Position numbers and translations under genes: made by a program
The notes under the pieces: model-generated
The model's input: only the letters and a program-made list of their open reading frames with translations
The model's database searches: none
Told to the model about the DNA's origin: nothing
Source of the DNA: JBAVQS01 sp049694275
GTDB lineage: Bacteria > Chloroflexota > Anaerolineae > UBA4142 > SHND01
Assembly (NCBI GenBank): GCA_049694275.1
Contig: JBAVQS010000263.1
Span: 1-13,045, forward strand
DNA: 13,045 nt
Direction of reading: 5' to 3'
Shown: in pieces, positions 5,781 through 12,881 of the stretch
Position numbering within the stretch: the stretch's first letter is position 1
Layout of the letters: every line of letters begins with the position of its first letter

Positions 5781-5823
5781 GTCGCTACGCATGGTGATGA
5801 CCCCTGTTACCATGCGTGGCGAC
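5781..5823 (+). repeat. Long imperfect inverted repeat (15-bp arms)
   Basis: GTCGCTACGCATGGT (5781-5795) and ACCATGCGTGGCGAC (5809-5823) pair over 15 positions around a 13-nt loop. The single non-Watson-Crick position is U-G in plus-strand RNA and would be A-C on the other strand. It lies 33 nt after the stop of the coiled-coil gene and just before a terminator-like hairpin. It may be a 3' mRNA-stabilising structure or a small REP/MITE-like element. Confidence 0.55.
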
Positions 5824-5830
5824 GCGTGAG

Positions 5831-5856
5831 CCGACTCCACCCCGGGAGCCGGTTTT
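5831..5856 (+). terminator. Probable terminator of the coiled-coil gene
   Basis: CCGACTCC (5831-5838) pairs with GGAGCCGG (5845-5852) with one mismatch and a 6-nt loop. TTTT follows, and a second T-rich stretch appears a little further on. It is the only terminator-like signal between this gene and the dinG-type gene. Confidence 0.5.
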
Positions 5857-5953
5857 CAGTTTCCCTCTTTTTCTGGGTGCGCGAGATTTCTCCTCCGGTC
5901 GAAACAAGCGGCGCGACTGGGCAACGGTCCTCTGGCGCTAACCCGCCGGGCGG

Positions 5954-5982
5954 TTGGACGTATCGGTGAAACGTGGTAGAAT
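5954..5982 (+). promoter_or_regulatory. Sigma70-like promoter of the dinG-type gene
   Basis: TTGGAC (5954-5959) and TAGAAT (5977-5982) are separated by exactly 17 bp. The predicted start is near 5989, about 70 nt before the start codon at 6060. A CCGCC-G-GGCGG dyad (5943-5953) abuts the -35. Confidence 0.6.
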
Positions 5983-5990
5983 CAGCACCA

Positions 5991-6010
5991 GTTCGAAATG
6001 AACGCTGTTC
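5991..6010 (+). promoter_or_regulatory. GTTC/GAAC dyads in the dinG leader, candidate operator
   Basis: Just downstream of the predicted start, the sequence contains GTTC-N5-GAAC (5991-6003) overlapping GAAC-N3-GTTC (6000-6010). The half-sites resemble those of the Gram-positive LexA box (GAAC-N4-GTTC), but the spacing differs by one. Because dinG is an SOS gene in E. coli, a damage-response operator is a reasonable but unproven guess. Confidence 0.3.
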
Positions 6011-6059
6011 CAATTTCCGGCCTCTCATTTCCAATCTCTAAACTCTAGAAAGCTCATGC

Positions 6060-8996
6060 ATGCCCCGCATCTATGTTGCGCTTGATCTCGAATTCACTGG
6101 ACTGAACCCAGACCACGACGCCATTCTCGAAGTTGGCGCGGTCAAATTCCGCGGCGACGAGGTTCTCGATACCTGGTCCTGCCTGATCAACCCGGGTCGT
6201 CCCCTCCCGATGAAGGTCGAACGGCTGACCGGCATCACTCAGGCGGATATCGAACGCGCCCCCTCCTTCCGCAGTATGCTCCCCTCGCTCACCCGCTTTG
6301 TCAGCGAGTATCCGATCGTCGGCCATACCGTCAGCGTTGACCTGGCTTTTTTGCAGCGGTCCGGCATGTCGCTTCCCAATACGGCGCTCGATACGTTCGA
6401 GCTCGCCTGCATCCTGATGCCCTATGCCTCGCGCTATTCGCTCATGCGCCTGGCCCAGGAATTGGGCATCGAATATCCGACCGCGCACCGCGCGCTGGCG
6501 GATGCGAAATGCACGCACAGCCTCTTTATCACCCTGCTCGACCGTGCCACCGGACTGAATCAAAAGATTATTCAAGAGATTGTGCGGCTGTCGGACCGGA
6601 CAGATTGGCCGCTGCGTCTTGCGTTCCAGGATCTGTTGCGGGACCGGGCGCGGCAGGCATTCGCTCCCGGCTCCATCGGGGCGCAATTGGCGGCCAAAGG
6701 GCTGGCGGACGCCGACGAGAACTTTGGGGTGCTCTTTTCCCGCAACAAGGACGACCGCCCGCTCAAGCCCAATTTCAAGCCGGCGCCGCTCGACGTCGAT
6801 GCGCTCACCGACGATCTCTCGCCGGGCGGGCTGTTCGCGGCCAAATTTCCCAATTTCGAGTACCGGGCCGAGCAGGTGACCATGCTCCAGGCGGTGGCGG
6901 ATGCCTTTAACAATAGCGGGGTGCTTGTGGTCGAGGCCGGGACCGGGACCGGCAAGAGCCTTGCCTATCTCTTGCCAGCCGTGCACTGGGCGGTGCAGAA
7001 TAACGAACGGGTGGTGATTTCGACCAACACGATCAACCTCCAGGACCAGCTTGCGCTCAAGGATATTCCCGACCTCCGCTCGGTCGTCGGCTTTGATTGC
7101 AAGTTCACCGTGCTCAAGGGGCGCAGCAACTATCTCTGCCGCCGCCGGCTCGAGGCGCTGCGCAAGCAGGACCAACACTCGCTCGACGAGATTCGCGTGC
7201 TCGCCAAAGTGCTGGCCTGGCTTCCCTCGACGACGACGGGGGATGTCGCCGAACTGACGTTGACGTTGAGCGAGCAAAAAGTCTGGGCGCGCCTGGCGAG
7301 CGATCCCGAGCACTGCACGCCAGACCGCTGCGGCGGCAATCGCGGCGACAAGTGCTTTTTCTGGCTCGCCCGTGATCGCGCGCAAGCGGCGCATCTCATC
7401 ATTGTCAACCACGCCCTGCTCCTGAGCGATATGGCGCTCGAAAATCGCGTCCTCCCCGAGTTCAGATACCTGATCGTGGATGAGGCGCATCACCTCGAGG
7501 CCCGCGCCACCGATGCCCTCTCCTTCGAGGCATCGCGCAGCTCGCTCGACCAGCTCTTTCGCGCCGCCGGGAGTGAACGCAGCGGACTGCTGATGAATCT
7601 CAGCCAGCACGTGCGCCATGCCGACGTGACGCCCCCGCAGCAGCGGGATTTCCAGCGACAGGTCGACGACGCGGCGCAAGCGGCCGACGGCGCGCAGCGC
7701 GCCGCGTACGAATTCTTTAACAACCTCGACGCCTTTCTCTCACATCAGCAAGAGCTTCCCGGCGAAACGGAAGGGGGCTATGACCGTCAGTACCGGCTGA
7801 CCCCCTCGCGCCGCATGCAGCCCGAATGGAGCGCCGTCGAGATCGAATGGGACGCCCTCAATGTCAAGTTCATGAAACTGCGCGAGGATATGGAAAAGAT
7901 TTTCGGCGCGTGGCAGGACCTGGACGACGCCGAAATTCCCGACTATGACGATCTGTTGCAGGACATCCTCTTTACCCTCCGCCGCATTCGTGAGACCCAG
8001 GCCGCGCTCCAGGAGACGGTCGCCGCGCCCAGGCCGCAGGGTATCTATTGGGCGAGCGTCAACAAGAATTCAGGAGATATCGGTTTACACTCGGCGCCGC
8101 TGCATGTCGGCGAGTTGTTGAACAAAGACCTGCTCGCCTCGCGCGAGACGGTCATTCTCACCTCGGCGACGATGAGCATCGGCAACTCGTTCACTTTTAT
8201 AGAGAACCGCCTGGGGATTGGCGATTGGGCGGACGAGTTGACCGTCGGCTCGCCGTTCGATTATAAACAGGCCGCGCTGGTCTATGTTCCGTCTGACATC
8301 CCCGAGCCGGGCCAGCCGGGTTATCAAAAGGCCGTTGAAAGCGCGCTGGCGGATTTGCTCAAGGCGACACGCGGGCGCGCTCTGGTGCTCTTTACCTCCC
8401 ACTCTCAACTCCAGCACACCTATCGGTCGATTGCCCGCGGCATGGAGGAGGAGGATATTCTCGTTCTCGCCCAGGGGCTGGACGGCTCACGCCGGCAGGT
8501 GCTTGATACTTTCAGGGCGAACGAGCGTACGGCGCTCTTTGGTACCAAATCATTTTGGGAAGGGGTGGACGTGGTGGGCGATGCGCTCTCGTGTCTCGTC
8601 ATCACGCGCCTGCCCTTTTCCGTCCCGAGCGACCCGATCTTTTCCGCCCGGAGCGAGACCTTTGACGATCCGTTTGGACAGTATGGGGTCCCCGAGGCCG
8701 TCCTTCGATTCCGCCAGGGGTTTGGCCGTTTGATTCGCAGCAAGAGCGACCGTGGGGTTGTGGTCGTGCTCGACAAGCGCGTGCTGACCAAGTCTTATGG
8801 CAAGCTTTTTATCGAATCGCTCCCGGATTGCACAAAGCAGCAGGGCCCTTTGAAAGAGCTGGCCAAGCGCGCTTCGGCGTGGATTGACGGCGCGCCGGCC
8901 GACGGCAGCTCGTCCCACGGGGATTTGCCCCGGTCGCCGGCCGCCGGGAATGAGAAGGCGGGGAGCGAACCGCAGCGAGTTCCCTATGAAGGTTAA
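6060..8996 (+). CDS. dinG: DinG-type ATP-dependent DNA helicase with N-terminal DnaQ-like 3'-5' exonuclease
   Basis: The 978-aa protein starts at ATG 6060, with only a weak AGAAAG upstream. Residues 1-165 form a DEDDh exonuclease domain: D9 and E11 (ALDLEFTG), D94 (HTVSVDLAFL), and H143 and D148 (HRALADA). Residues about 265-930 form an XPD/DinG superfamily 2 helicase: Walker A AGTGTGKS (293-300), motif Ia STNTINLQDQL (321-331), DEAH (474-477), TSATM (701-705), GTKSFWEGVDV (828-838) and QGFGRLIRS (886-894). Four cysteines, C360, C419, C424 and C432, sit between motif Ia and DEAH as in iron-sulfur DinG/XPD helicases; the C-x4-C pair matches the E. coli spacing. The last 40 residues are disordered. 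Family knowledge suggests it resolves D-loops, R-loops or G-quadruplexes during repair, with possible 3'-5' trimming of single strands. efp and xseAB follow on the same strand. Confidence 0.95.
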   Translation: MPRIYVALDLEFTGLNPDHDAILEVGAVKFRGDEVLDTWSCLINPGRPLPMKVERLTGITQADIERAPSFRSMLPSLTRFVSEYPIVGHTVSVDLAFLQRSGMSLPNTALDTFELACILMPYASRYSLMRLAQELGIEYPTAHRALADAKCTHSLFITLLDRATGLNQKIIQEIVRLSDRTDWPLRLAFQDLLRDRARQAFAPGSIGAQLAAKGLADADENFGVLFSRNKDDRPLKPNFKPAPLDVDALTDDLSPGGLFAAKFPNFEYRAEQVTMLQAVADAFNNSGVLVVEAGTGTGKSLAYLLPAVHWAVQNNERVVISTNTINLQDQLALKDIPDLRSVVGFDCKFTVLKGRSNYLCRRRLEALRKQDQHSLDEIRVLAKVLAWLPSTTTGDVAELTLTLSEQKVWARLASDPEHCTPDRCGGNRGDKCFFWLARDRAQAAHLIIVNHALLLSDMALENRVLPEFRYLIVDEAHHLEARATDALSFEASRSSLDQLFRAAGSERSGLLMNLSQHVRHADVTPPQQRDFQRQVDDAAQAADGAQRAAYEFFNNLDAFLSHQQELPGETEGGYDRQYRLTPSRRMQPEWSAVEIEWDALNVKFMKLREDMEKIFGAWQDLDDAEIPDYDDLLQDILFTLRRIRETQAALQETVAAPRPQGIYWASVNKNSGDIGLHSAPLHVGELLNKDLLASRETVILTSATMSIGNSFTFIENRLGIGDWADELTVGSPFDYKQAALVYVPSDIPEPGQPGYQKAVESALADLLKATRGRALVLFTSHSQLQHTYRSIARGMEEEDILVLAQGLDGSRRQVLDTFRANERTALFGTKSFWEGVDVVGDALSCLVITRLPFSVPSDPIFSARSETFDDPFGQYGVPEAVLRFRQGFGRLIRSKSDRGVVVVLDKRVLTKSYGKLFIESLPDCTKQQGPLKELAKRASAWIDGAPADGSSSHGDLPRSPAAGNEKAGSEPQRVPYEG

Positions 8997-9011
8997 GTCG
9001 TCGAGTTTCTT

Positions 9012-9040
9012 TTGACTTTTCCTTTTCCGCGCATTATAAT
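9012..9040 (+). promoter_or_regulatory. Consensus-like sigma70 promoter of efp
   Basis: TTGACT (9012-9017) and a perfect TATAAT (9035-9040) are separated by exactly 17 bp. They lie 65 nt upstream of ATG 9105 and just after the dinG stop. This suggests strong independent expression of efp, as expected for a translation factor. Confidence 0.75.
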
Positions 9041-9104
9041 CGCCTATTGCCATAAAAACCGATGCACGATTGGCGGTTTCTATTTTCCAAGGAGCGTTCC
9101 AAAT

Positions 9105-9665
9105 ATGATTGGCGTACAAGACTTGCGCAAAGGCGCGACCTTTCTCGGCGACGACGGGAACCTGTATATGGTTCTGGATTATCAGCACAACAAGCAGGGC
9201 CGCGGCAACGCGACGATCAAGACCAAGCTGCGCAACCTGCGCACCGGTTCCACGACCGAAAAGAGCTTTCAATCCGGCGGCCGGGTCCAGGATGTGCGGC
9301 TCGATACCCACACGGTCCAGTACCTCTTTCGCGATGGCGACATGTACACCTTTATGGATACGGAGACCTACGAGCAACCGGTGCTCTCATCCGAGGTGCT
9401 GGGCGACCATGCCGAGTATCTCAAAGAGGGGATGAATCTTGAAATCCTGATGTACGAAGGCAAGCCGATCGACGTCCAGCTTCCGACAACCGTCGATCTC
9501 AAGGTGGTCGAGACGGCGCCGGGCTACAAGGGCGACACGGCGAGCGGCGGCGGCAAGCCCGCCAAGCTCGAGACGGGCGTCAGCGTGACCGTCCCGTTCT
9601 TTGTCAATGCGGGTGACACCATTCGCGTCGATACGCGCAATGGCGAATATGTAACACGCGTTTAA
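9105..9665 (+). CDS. efp: Translation elongation factor P
   Basis: The protein has 186 aa, the usual EF-P length. ATG 9105 is the start because AAGGAG precedes it and the protein then begins MIGVQDLRKGATFLGDDGNL, as in the family; upstream in-frame sequence is promoter and leader. The three EF-P beta-barrel domains are recognisable, with signature segments QYLFRDGDMYTFMDTETYEQ (72-91) and LKVVETAPGYKGDTASGGGK (132-151). EF-P binds between the ribosomal P and E sites and relieves stalling at polyproline stretches. The tip of the domain I loop reads NKQGRGNA, placing Arg33 where E. coli has the modified Lys34. The window is rich in Pro-containing proteins that could depend on it. It has its own strong promoter but is followed 66 nt later by xseA without a clear T-tailed terminator. 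Confidence 0.97.
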   Translation: MIGVQDLRKGATFLGDDGNLYMVLDYQHNKQGRGNATIKTKLRNLRTGSTTEKSFQSGGRVQDVRLDTHTVQYLFRDGDMYTFMDTETYEQPVLSSEVLGDHAEYLKEGMNLEILMYEGKPIDVQLPTTVDLKVVETAPGYKGDTASGGGKPAKLETGVSVTVPFFVNAGDTIRVDTRNGEYVTRV

Positions 9666-9684
9666 TTCGGATGTGCCCTCGCCG

Positions 9685-9711
9685 GTAGGGGCGGGGTCAC
9701 CCGGCGCCTAC
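9685..9711. repeat. GTAGGGGCG-type intergenic palindromic repeat, copy 1
   Basis: The segment begins GTAGGGGCGGGG and ends ACCCGGCGCCTAC, forming an imperfect palindrome with 11 of 13 paired positions. It lies between efp and xseA. It shares its GTAGGGGCG core with two further copies near 10928 and 10960. No T-run follows, so it is probably a dispersed repeat rather than a terminator. Confidence 0.55.
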
Positions 9712-9731
9712 GCGGATGGACATATCTTGTT

Positions 9732-10931
9732 ATGGATTTTCTTTTCCACGCCTATCGGGTGAGCGAGATCGCGCAGCGCCTGCGCGCTCTGCTCACCGAC
9801 GATGATGTCCTGAGCGATGTGTGGGTGCAGGGTGAGATTTCCAATTGCACCAAAGCCGCCTCGGGTCACCTTTATTTTTCCCTCAAAGATGCGGGCGCCT
9901 GCCTCAAGTCGGTCATGTGGAAAGGGCCGGCCGGGCGGCTCGCCCATACCCCGCACGACGGCGAAGCGGTCTACGCGCACGGCCATTTCGACCTCTATGA
10001 AGTACGCGGCGATGTCCAATTCTATGCCGACGAGCTCCAATTCATCGGCGCAGGTCTTCTCTTTCAGCAGTTCGAGGCGCTCAAGCGCCGGCTCGATCAG
10101 GAGGGGCTATTCGCTCCCGAGCGCAAACGCCCGCTCCCCAGGTTCCCGCGCCGCATCGGCGTCGCCACCTCACGTGAGGGCGCCGTGCTCCAGGACATCA
10201 AGCACATTCTCGAACGGCGCTATCCTCTGCCCGAGATCTTTTTGGCCCCGTGTACGGTGCAGGGCGAGGCTGCCCCGCTGCAGATTGTGGCTGCACTCCA
10301 GACCCTGCAAAAGGTCCCCGGCCTCGACGTGATTATCCTGGCCCGCGGCGGCGGCTCGTTCGAGGACCTGTGGTGTTTTAACGACGAGCGGGTTGCCCGC
10401 GCCATCGTCGCTTCACGCGTCCCCGTTGTCTCCGGCGTGGGGCACGAGACCGATTTTACAATTGCCGATTTCTGCGCCGATGTACGCGCCCCCACGCCGA
10501 CCGCGGCTGCCCAATTTTGCACGCCCGACCAGAACGAGCTGCGCGCCGCGCTGTTGCTCGACGAGCGACGATTGACCGGGGCTGCGCGGGCCGCGCTCGA
10601 CGAGGCGCGGCGTCGCCTCGGCGCGGACACGGCCGCGCTCGAACGCGCCTCGCCGCGTATGCAGATCGCCAATCGCCGGCAGCAGGTGGACGACCTGACG
10701 CGGACGGCGGCTGCACTGCTCGAACGCCGGTTGGCCCTCCAGCGCGAGCGACTGCGTGGCGTGACCCGCCATCTGGAGGCTTTGAATCCCCACGCGACCC
10801 TCGACCGGGGTTATGCGATCGTGCGCCGTGGGGCCGATGGCCAGGTTATCACCTCCATCGGGCAGGTCCAGCCGGGCGATTCGATCCAGGTGCGTGTGCG
10901 CGACGGCGAATTTGGCGCGCGTGTCGAGTAG
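9732..10931 (+). CDS. xseA: Exodeoxyribonuclease VII large subunit
   Basis: The protein has 399 aa, near the lower end of the usual 400-460. An N-terminal OB-fold domain (about 1-105) contains VWVQGEISNCTKAASGHLYF, the typical nucleic-acid-binding strand pattern. The catalytic domain carries RIGVATSREGAVLQDI (141-156), LARGGGSFEDLWCFNDE (203-219) and SGVGHETDFTIADFCADVRA (234-253) followed by PTPTAAA. A long helical coiled-coil region (about 265-350) and the C-terminal LNPHATLDRGYAIVRR motif (351-366) follow. With XseB it forms exonuclease VII, a metal-independent single-strand exonuclease acting at 5' and 3' ends in mismatch repair and damage tolerance. Start ATG 9732 has only a distant GGA upstream. 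xseB follows after 67 nt. Confidence 0.96.
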   Translation: MDFLFHAYRVSEIAQRLRALLTDDDVLSDVWVQGEISNCTKAASGHLYFSLKDAGACLKSVMWKGPAGRLAHTPHDGEAVYAHGHFDLYEVRGDVQFYADELQFIGAGLLFQQFEALKRRLDQEGLFAPERKRPLPRFPRRIGVATSREGAVLQDIKHILERRYPLPEIFLAPCTVQGEAAPLQIVAALQTLQKVPGLDVIILARGGGSFEDLWCFNDERVARAIVASRVPVVSGVGHETDFTIADFCADVRAPTPTAAAQFCTPDQNELRAALLLDERRLTGAARAALDEARRRLGADTAALERASPRMQIANRRQQVDDLTRTAAALLERRLALQRERLRGVTRHLEALNPHATLDRGYAIVRRGADGQVITSIGQVQPGDSIQVRVRDGEFGARVE

Positions 10932-10984
10932 GGGCGAACACGCCGACTGCGGTGAAAATGTAGGGGCGAACCGCTGGCTCGCCC
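10928..10984. repeat. Two tandem GTAGGGGCGAAC repeats between xseA and xseB
   Basis: GTAGGGGCGAACA (10928-10940) and GTAGGGGCGAACC (10960-10972) lie 32 nt apart. The first includes the TAG stop codon of xseA. The second can fold through GGGCGA (10964-10969) with TCGCCC (10979-10984). They share the core with the copy at 9685 and resemble GTAGGGGCGA-type intergenic repeats that I recall from Chloroflexota genomes. Confidence 0.6.
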
Positions 10985-10998
10985 AGGTGGAGGGTGGG

Positions 10999-11238
10999 AT
11001 GCGGAAAAAGCAAGAGACATTTGAGCAGCTCTTTCAAGAGCTGGAAACAACGGTGGAAAAGCTTGAGGCGGGGAACCTGGCCCTGGACGAATCACTGGCG
11101 TTGTACGAACGCGGGATGCAGTTGGCGCGCCAATGCGGCGGGCAGCTCGACCAGGCCGAACTGCGGATCAAAGAGCTGTCGCCGGGCGCCGTTGCCGAAC
11201 TTGCGGATGAAGAGGCTGACGAGGAGGGGGGCGAGTAG
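10999..11238 (+). CDS. xseB: Exodeoxyribonuclease VII small subunit
   Basis: The 79-aa protein starts at ATG 10999 behind GGAGGGTGGG; an in-frame GTG at 10987 is less likely because it would overlap that site. The pattern ETFEQLFQELETTVEKLEAG, then LALDESLALYERGMQLARQC and LDQAELRIKEL, is characteristic of XseB: two helices forming a hairpin. The tail is very acidic (ADEEADEEGGE). Several XseB subunits coat the long helices of XseA and are needed for exonuclease VII activity. It lies directly downstream of xseA, separated only by two GTAGGGGCG repeats, and the next gene begins 18 nt after its stop. Confidence 0.95.
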   Translation: MRKKQETFEQLFQELETTVEKLEAGNLALDESLALYERGMQLARQCGGQLDQAELRIKELSPGAVAELADEEADEEGGE

Positions 11239-11256
11239 CGATCGCCCGGATTATTC

Positions 11257-11697
11257 ATGCCAGAACTGTTAGCCAATCCCGTCTTTCAAGCCACCTTCTT
11301 TTGCTGGTTCGTGGCGCAGATTCTAAAATTCCTGATTGAGCTGGTCTATCGCCGCCGCGTCAATTTCCGCCTCCTGACGACCGCGGGCGGGATGCCCTCG
11401 TCTCATTCCTCTGCGGTGAGCGGGCTCTCGACCGCGATTGCCATTCACGACGGCGTCAGTTCAAGCCTCTTTGTCATGTCCATTGTCCTCGCGGCTATCA
11501 CGATGTATGACGCCGCCGGCGTCCGGCGCGCCGCCAGCATCCAGGCCCGCATTCTCAACCAGATCATCGACGAGCTCTTTCAGGGGCATCCGATCTCCGA
11601 GACCCGGCTCCGCGAGCTCCTCGGCCATACGCCTGTCGAGGTCTTTGCGGGTATGACGCTGGGCATCGTCGGCGCGTGGTGGTGGCTCACGCGGTAA
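11257..11697 (+). CDS. Divergent PAP2-family membrane protein (DUF212/YuiD-like)
   Basis: The 146-aa protein starts at ATG 11257 with no clear ribosome-binding site, so it may be translationally coupled to xseB. Family motifs are clear: TTAGGMPSSHSSAVSGLSTA (41-60), MYDAAGVRRAASIQARILN (83-101) and LGHTPVEVFAGMTLGI (122-137). Hydrophobic helices lie at about 7-29, 52-64, 69-84 and 127-143. The GGMPSSHS signature relates the family to PAP2 acid phosphatases, and a membrane lipid or isoprenoid phosphatase role is suspected for it, though the true substrate is unknown. The length agrees with the family's usual 140-160 residues. The two PH-like genes follow at once on the same strand. Confidence 0.9.
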   Translation: MPELLANPVFQATFFCWFVAQILKFLIELVYRRRVNFRLLTTAGGMPSSHSSAVSGLSTAIAIHDGVSSSLFVMSIVLAAITMYDAAGVRRAASIQARILNQIIDELFQGHPISETRLRELLGHTPVEVFAGMTLGIVGAWWWLTR

Positions 11698-11718
11698 GGG
11701 CGGAAGGTTAGCGGAAAC

Positions 11719-12267
11719 GTGGACCATGAAGTACAGCGAGCTATCCAGGGCGAACTGATGTCAGGCGAAAAATTGCTCTGGGCGGGAAGACCGCGGCGTG
11801 GCTTGGTGCTGCGTAGCGGAGATGTTTATACAATCCCGCTGGGGTTCCTGTATCTTGGGTTCGCCGTTTTCTGGGAAACCTGGGTCACCCTTAATGGTGT
11901 TTATTGTTTTACCCTATTCGGGGCGCCGATTCTACTCGCTGGTCTATACGTCGCTATTGGCCGTTTCATACTAGATATTTGGAAACGGGCACAATCCTAT
12001 TATGGGGTGACCGACCGGCGTGTCATCATTGTCACTCGTTTGCTCAAACTCAACGTCAAGTCGCTGGACCTCCATGCGCTGGGGGACTTCTCCTGGGACA
12101 AGAGTGAAGATGGGCGTGGGACTATAACTTTTGGCTCGTTAACCCGTTTTGCCTGGTGGACGCGAACGTGGCCGGGTACCGGCGCTTATAGTATGCCTTG
12201 CTTTGAGATGATTCCTGATGTTCAATGTGTTTATGAGATTATCCGCGGGGCTCGGCGTCAAACGTAA
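11719..12267 (+). CDS. Membrane-anchored PH-like domain protein, paralog A
   Basis: The 182-aa protein starts at GTG 11719, chosen because the product (MDHEVQRAIQGEL) then aligns from its first residues with the paralog at 12322. The N-terminal GEKLLWAGRPRRGLVL motif, two hydrophobic helices (about 37-55 and 63-84), then YYGVTDRRVIIVT and GRGTITFG are typical of bacterial PH-like (bPH/YdbT-related) proteins. In these, a membrane hairpin precedes a beta-rich PH fold. The end, MIPDVQCVYEIIRGARRQT, contains the closing helix. The function is unknown; related proteins are thought to work at the membrane. The sequence is less GC-rich than the exonuclease genes. The start is 21 nt after the DUF212 stop, so co-transcription is possible. 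Confidence 0.8.
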   Translation: MDHEVQRAIQGELMSGEKLLWAGRPRRGLVLRSGDVYTIPLGFLYLGFAVFWETWVTLNGVYCFTLFGAPILLAGLYVAIGRFILDIWKRAQSYYGVTDRRVIIVTRLLKLNVKSLDLHALGDFSWDKSEDGRGTITFGSLTRFAWWTRTWPGTGAYSMPCFEMIPDVQCVYEIIRGARRQT

Positions 12268-12321
12268 ATGGGTCTGATGCGTGAATGACAGACAATACAC
12301 GAAGGATGGAGGCAATATAGC

Positions 12322-12873
12322 ATGGACAATGACGCTTCGTTAATCATTCGCGGGGAACTGGCGGCCAACGAGCGGTTGCTGTGGGCCGGGCAGCCGGGCC
12401 GTGGTATCGCATTAGGGCCGTCGGACATCTTTCTCATCCCATTCACTTTGCTCTGGTTCGGATTCGCTGTGTTTTGGGAATCGACGGCAGTTGCCGGTGG
12501 AGCGCCAGTCTTTTTTGCCCTGTGGGGCATTCCTTTTGTTCTCGTTGGTCTCTATATGGTCTTTGGCCGGTTCTTTGTCGATAGCTGGCAACGCAGTAAG
12601 ATGTACTATGGCGTTACCAGTCAGAGGATCATTATCGTTTCGGGAATGTTCAGCAAAAGCGTCAAATCTCTCAACCTGCGTACGCTGAGTGACATTTCCA
12701 TGAATCAAAAAGGGGATGGGAGCGGCACGATCACATTCGGTCCGACATCTTTCTATGGGGCCTGGATGCGCGCCTGGCCTACCACCGGGGCCTATACGTC
12801 GCCAAGCTTTGCTATGATTCCGGACGTCAAAAGGGTGTATGATACGATCCGTACCGCGCAGACGCAGGCTTGA
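12322..12873 (+). CDS. Membrane-anchored PH-like domain protein, paralog B
   Basis: This 183-aa protein starts at ATG 12322 behind GGAGG. It aligns end to end with the preceding gene, roughly half of positions identical by eye: ERLLWAGQPGRG, GFAVFWE, GLYMVFGRFFVDSW, YYGVTSQRIIIV, VKSLNLRTL, SGTITFG, WPTTGAY and MIPDVKRVY. Two hydrophobic helices (about 36-54 and 64-84) precede the PH-like core. Paralog A has more divergent central residues (HALGDFSWDK against RTLSDISMNQ), so the two may have distinct roles or form a hetero-oligomer. The 54-nt gap between them holds no promoter that I can recognise. The stop is 8 nt before the next gene. Confidence 0.82.
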   Translation: MDNDASLIIRGELAANERLLWAGQPGRGIALGPSDIFLIPFTLLWFGFAVFWESTAVAGGAPVFFALWGIPFVLVGLYMVFGRFFVDSWQRSKMYYGVTSQRIIIVSGMFSKSVKSLNLRTLSDISMNQKGDGSGTITFGPTSFYGAWMRAWPTTGAYTSPSFAMIPDVKRVYDTIRTAQTQA

Positions 12874-12881
12874 GGGGAATG

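Noticed and set aside
6054..7679. 541-codon open frame on the minus strand opposite the dinG-type gene
   Set aside because: It is a by-product of GC-rich codon bias antisense to a clearly recognised gene; its translation matches no family and has no ribosome-binding site.
8550..9377. 275-codon minus-strand frame across the dinG-efp junction
   Set aside because: It runs antisense to two confident genes and across the efp promoter, with no recognisable domain.
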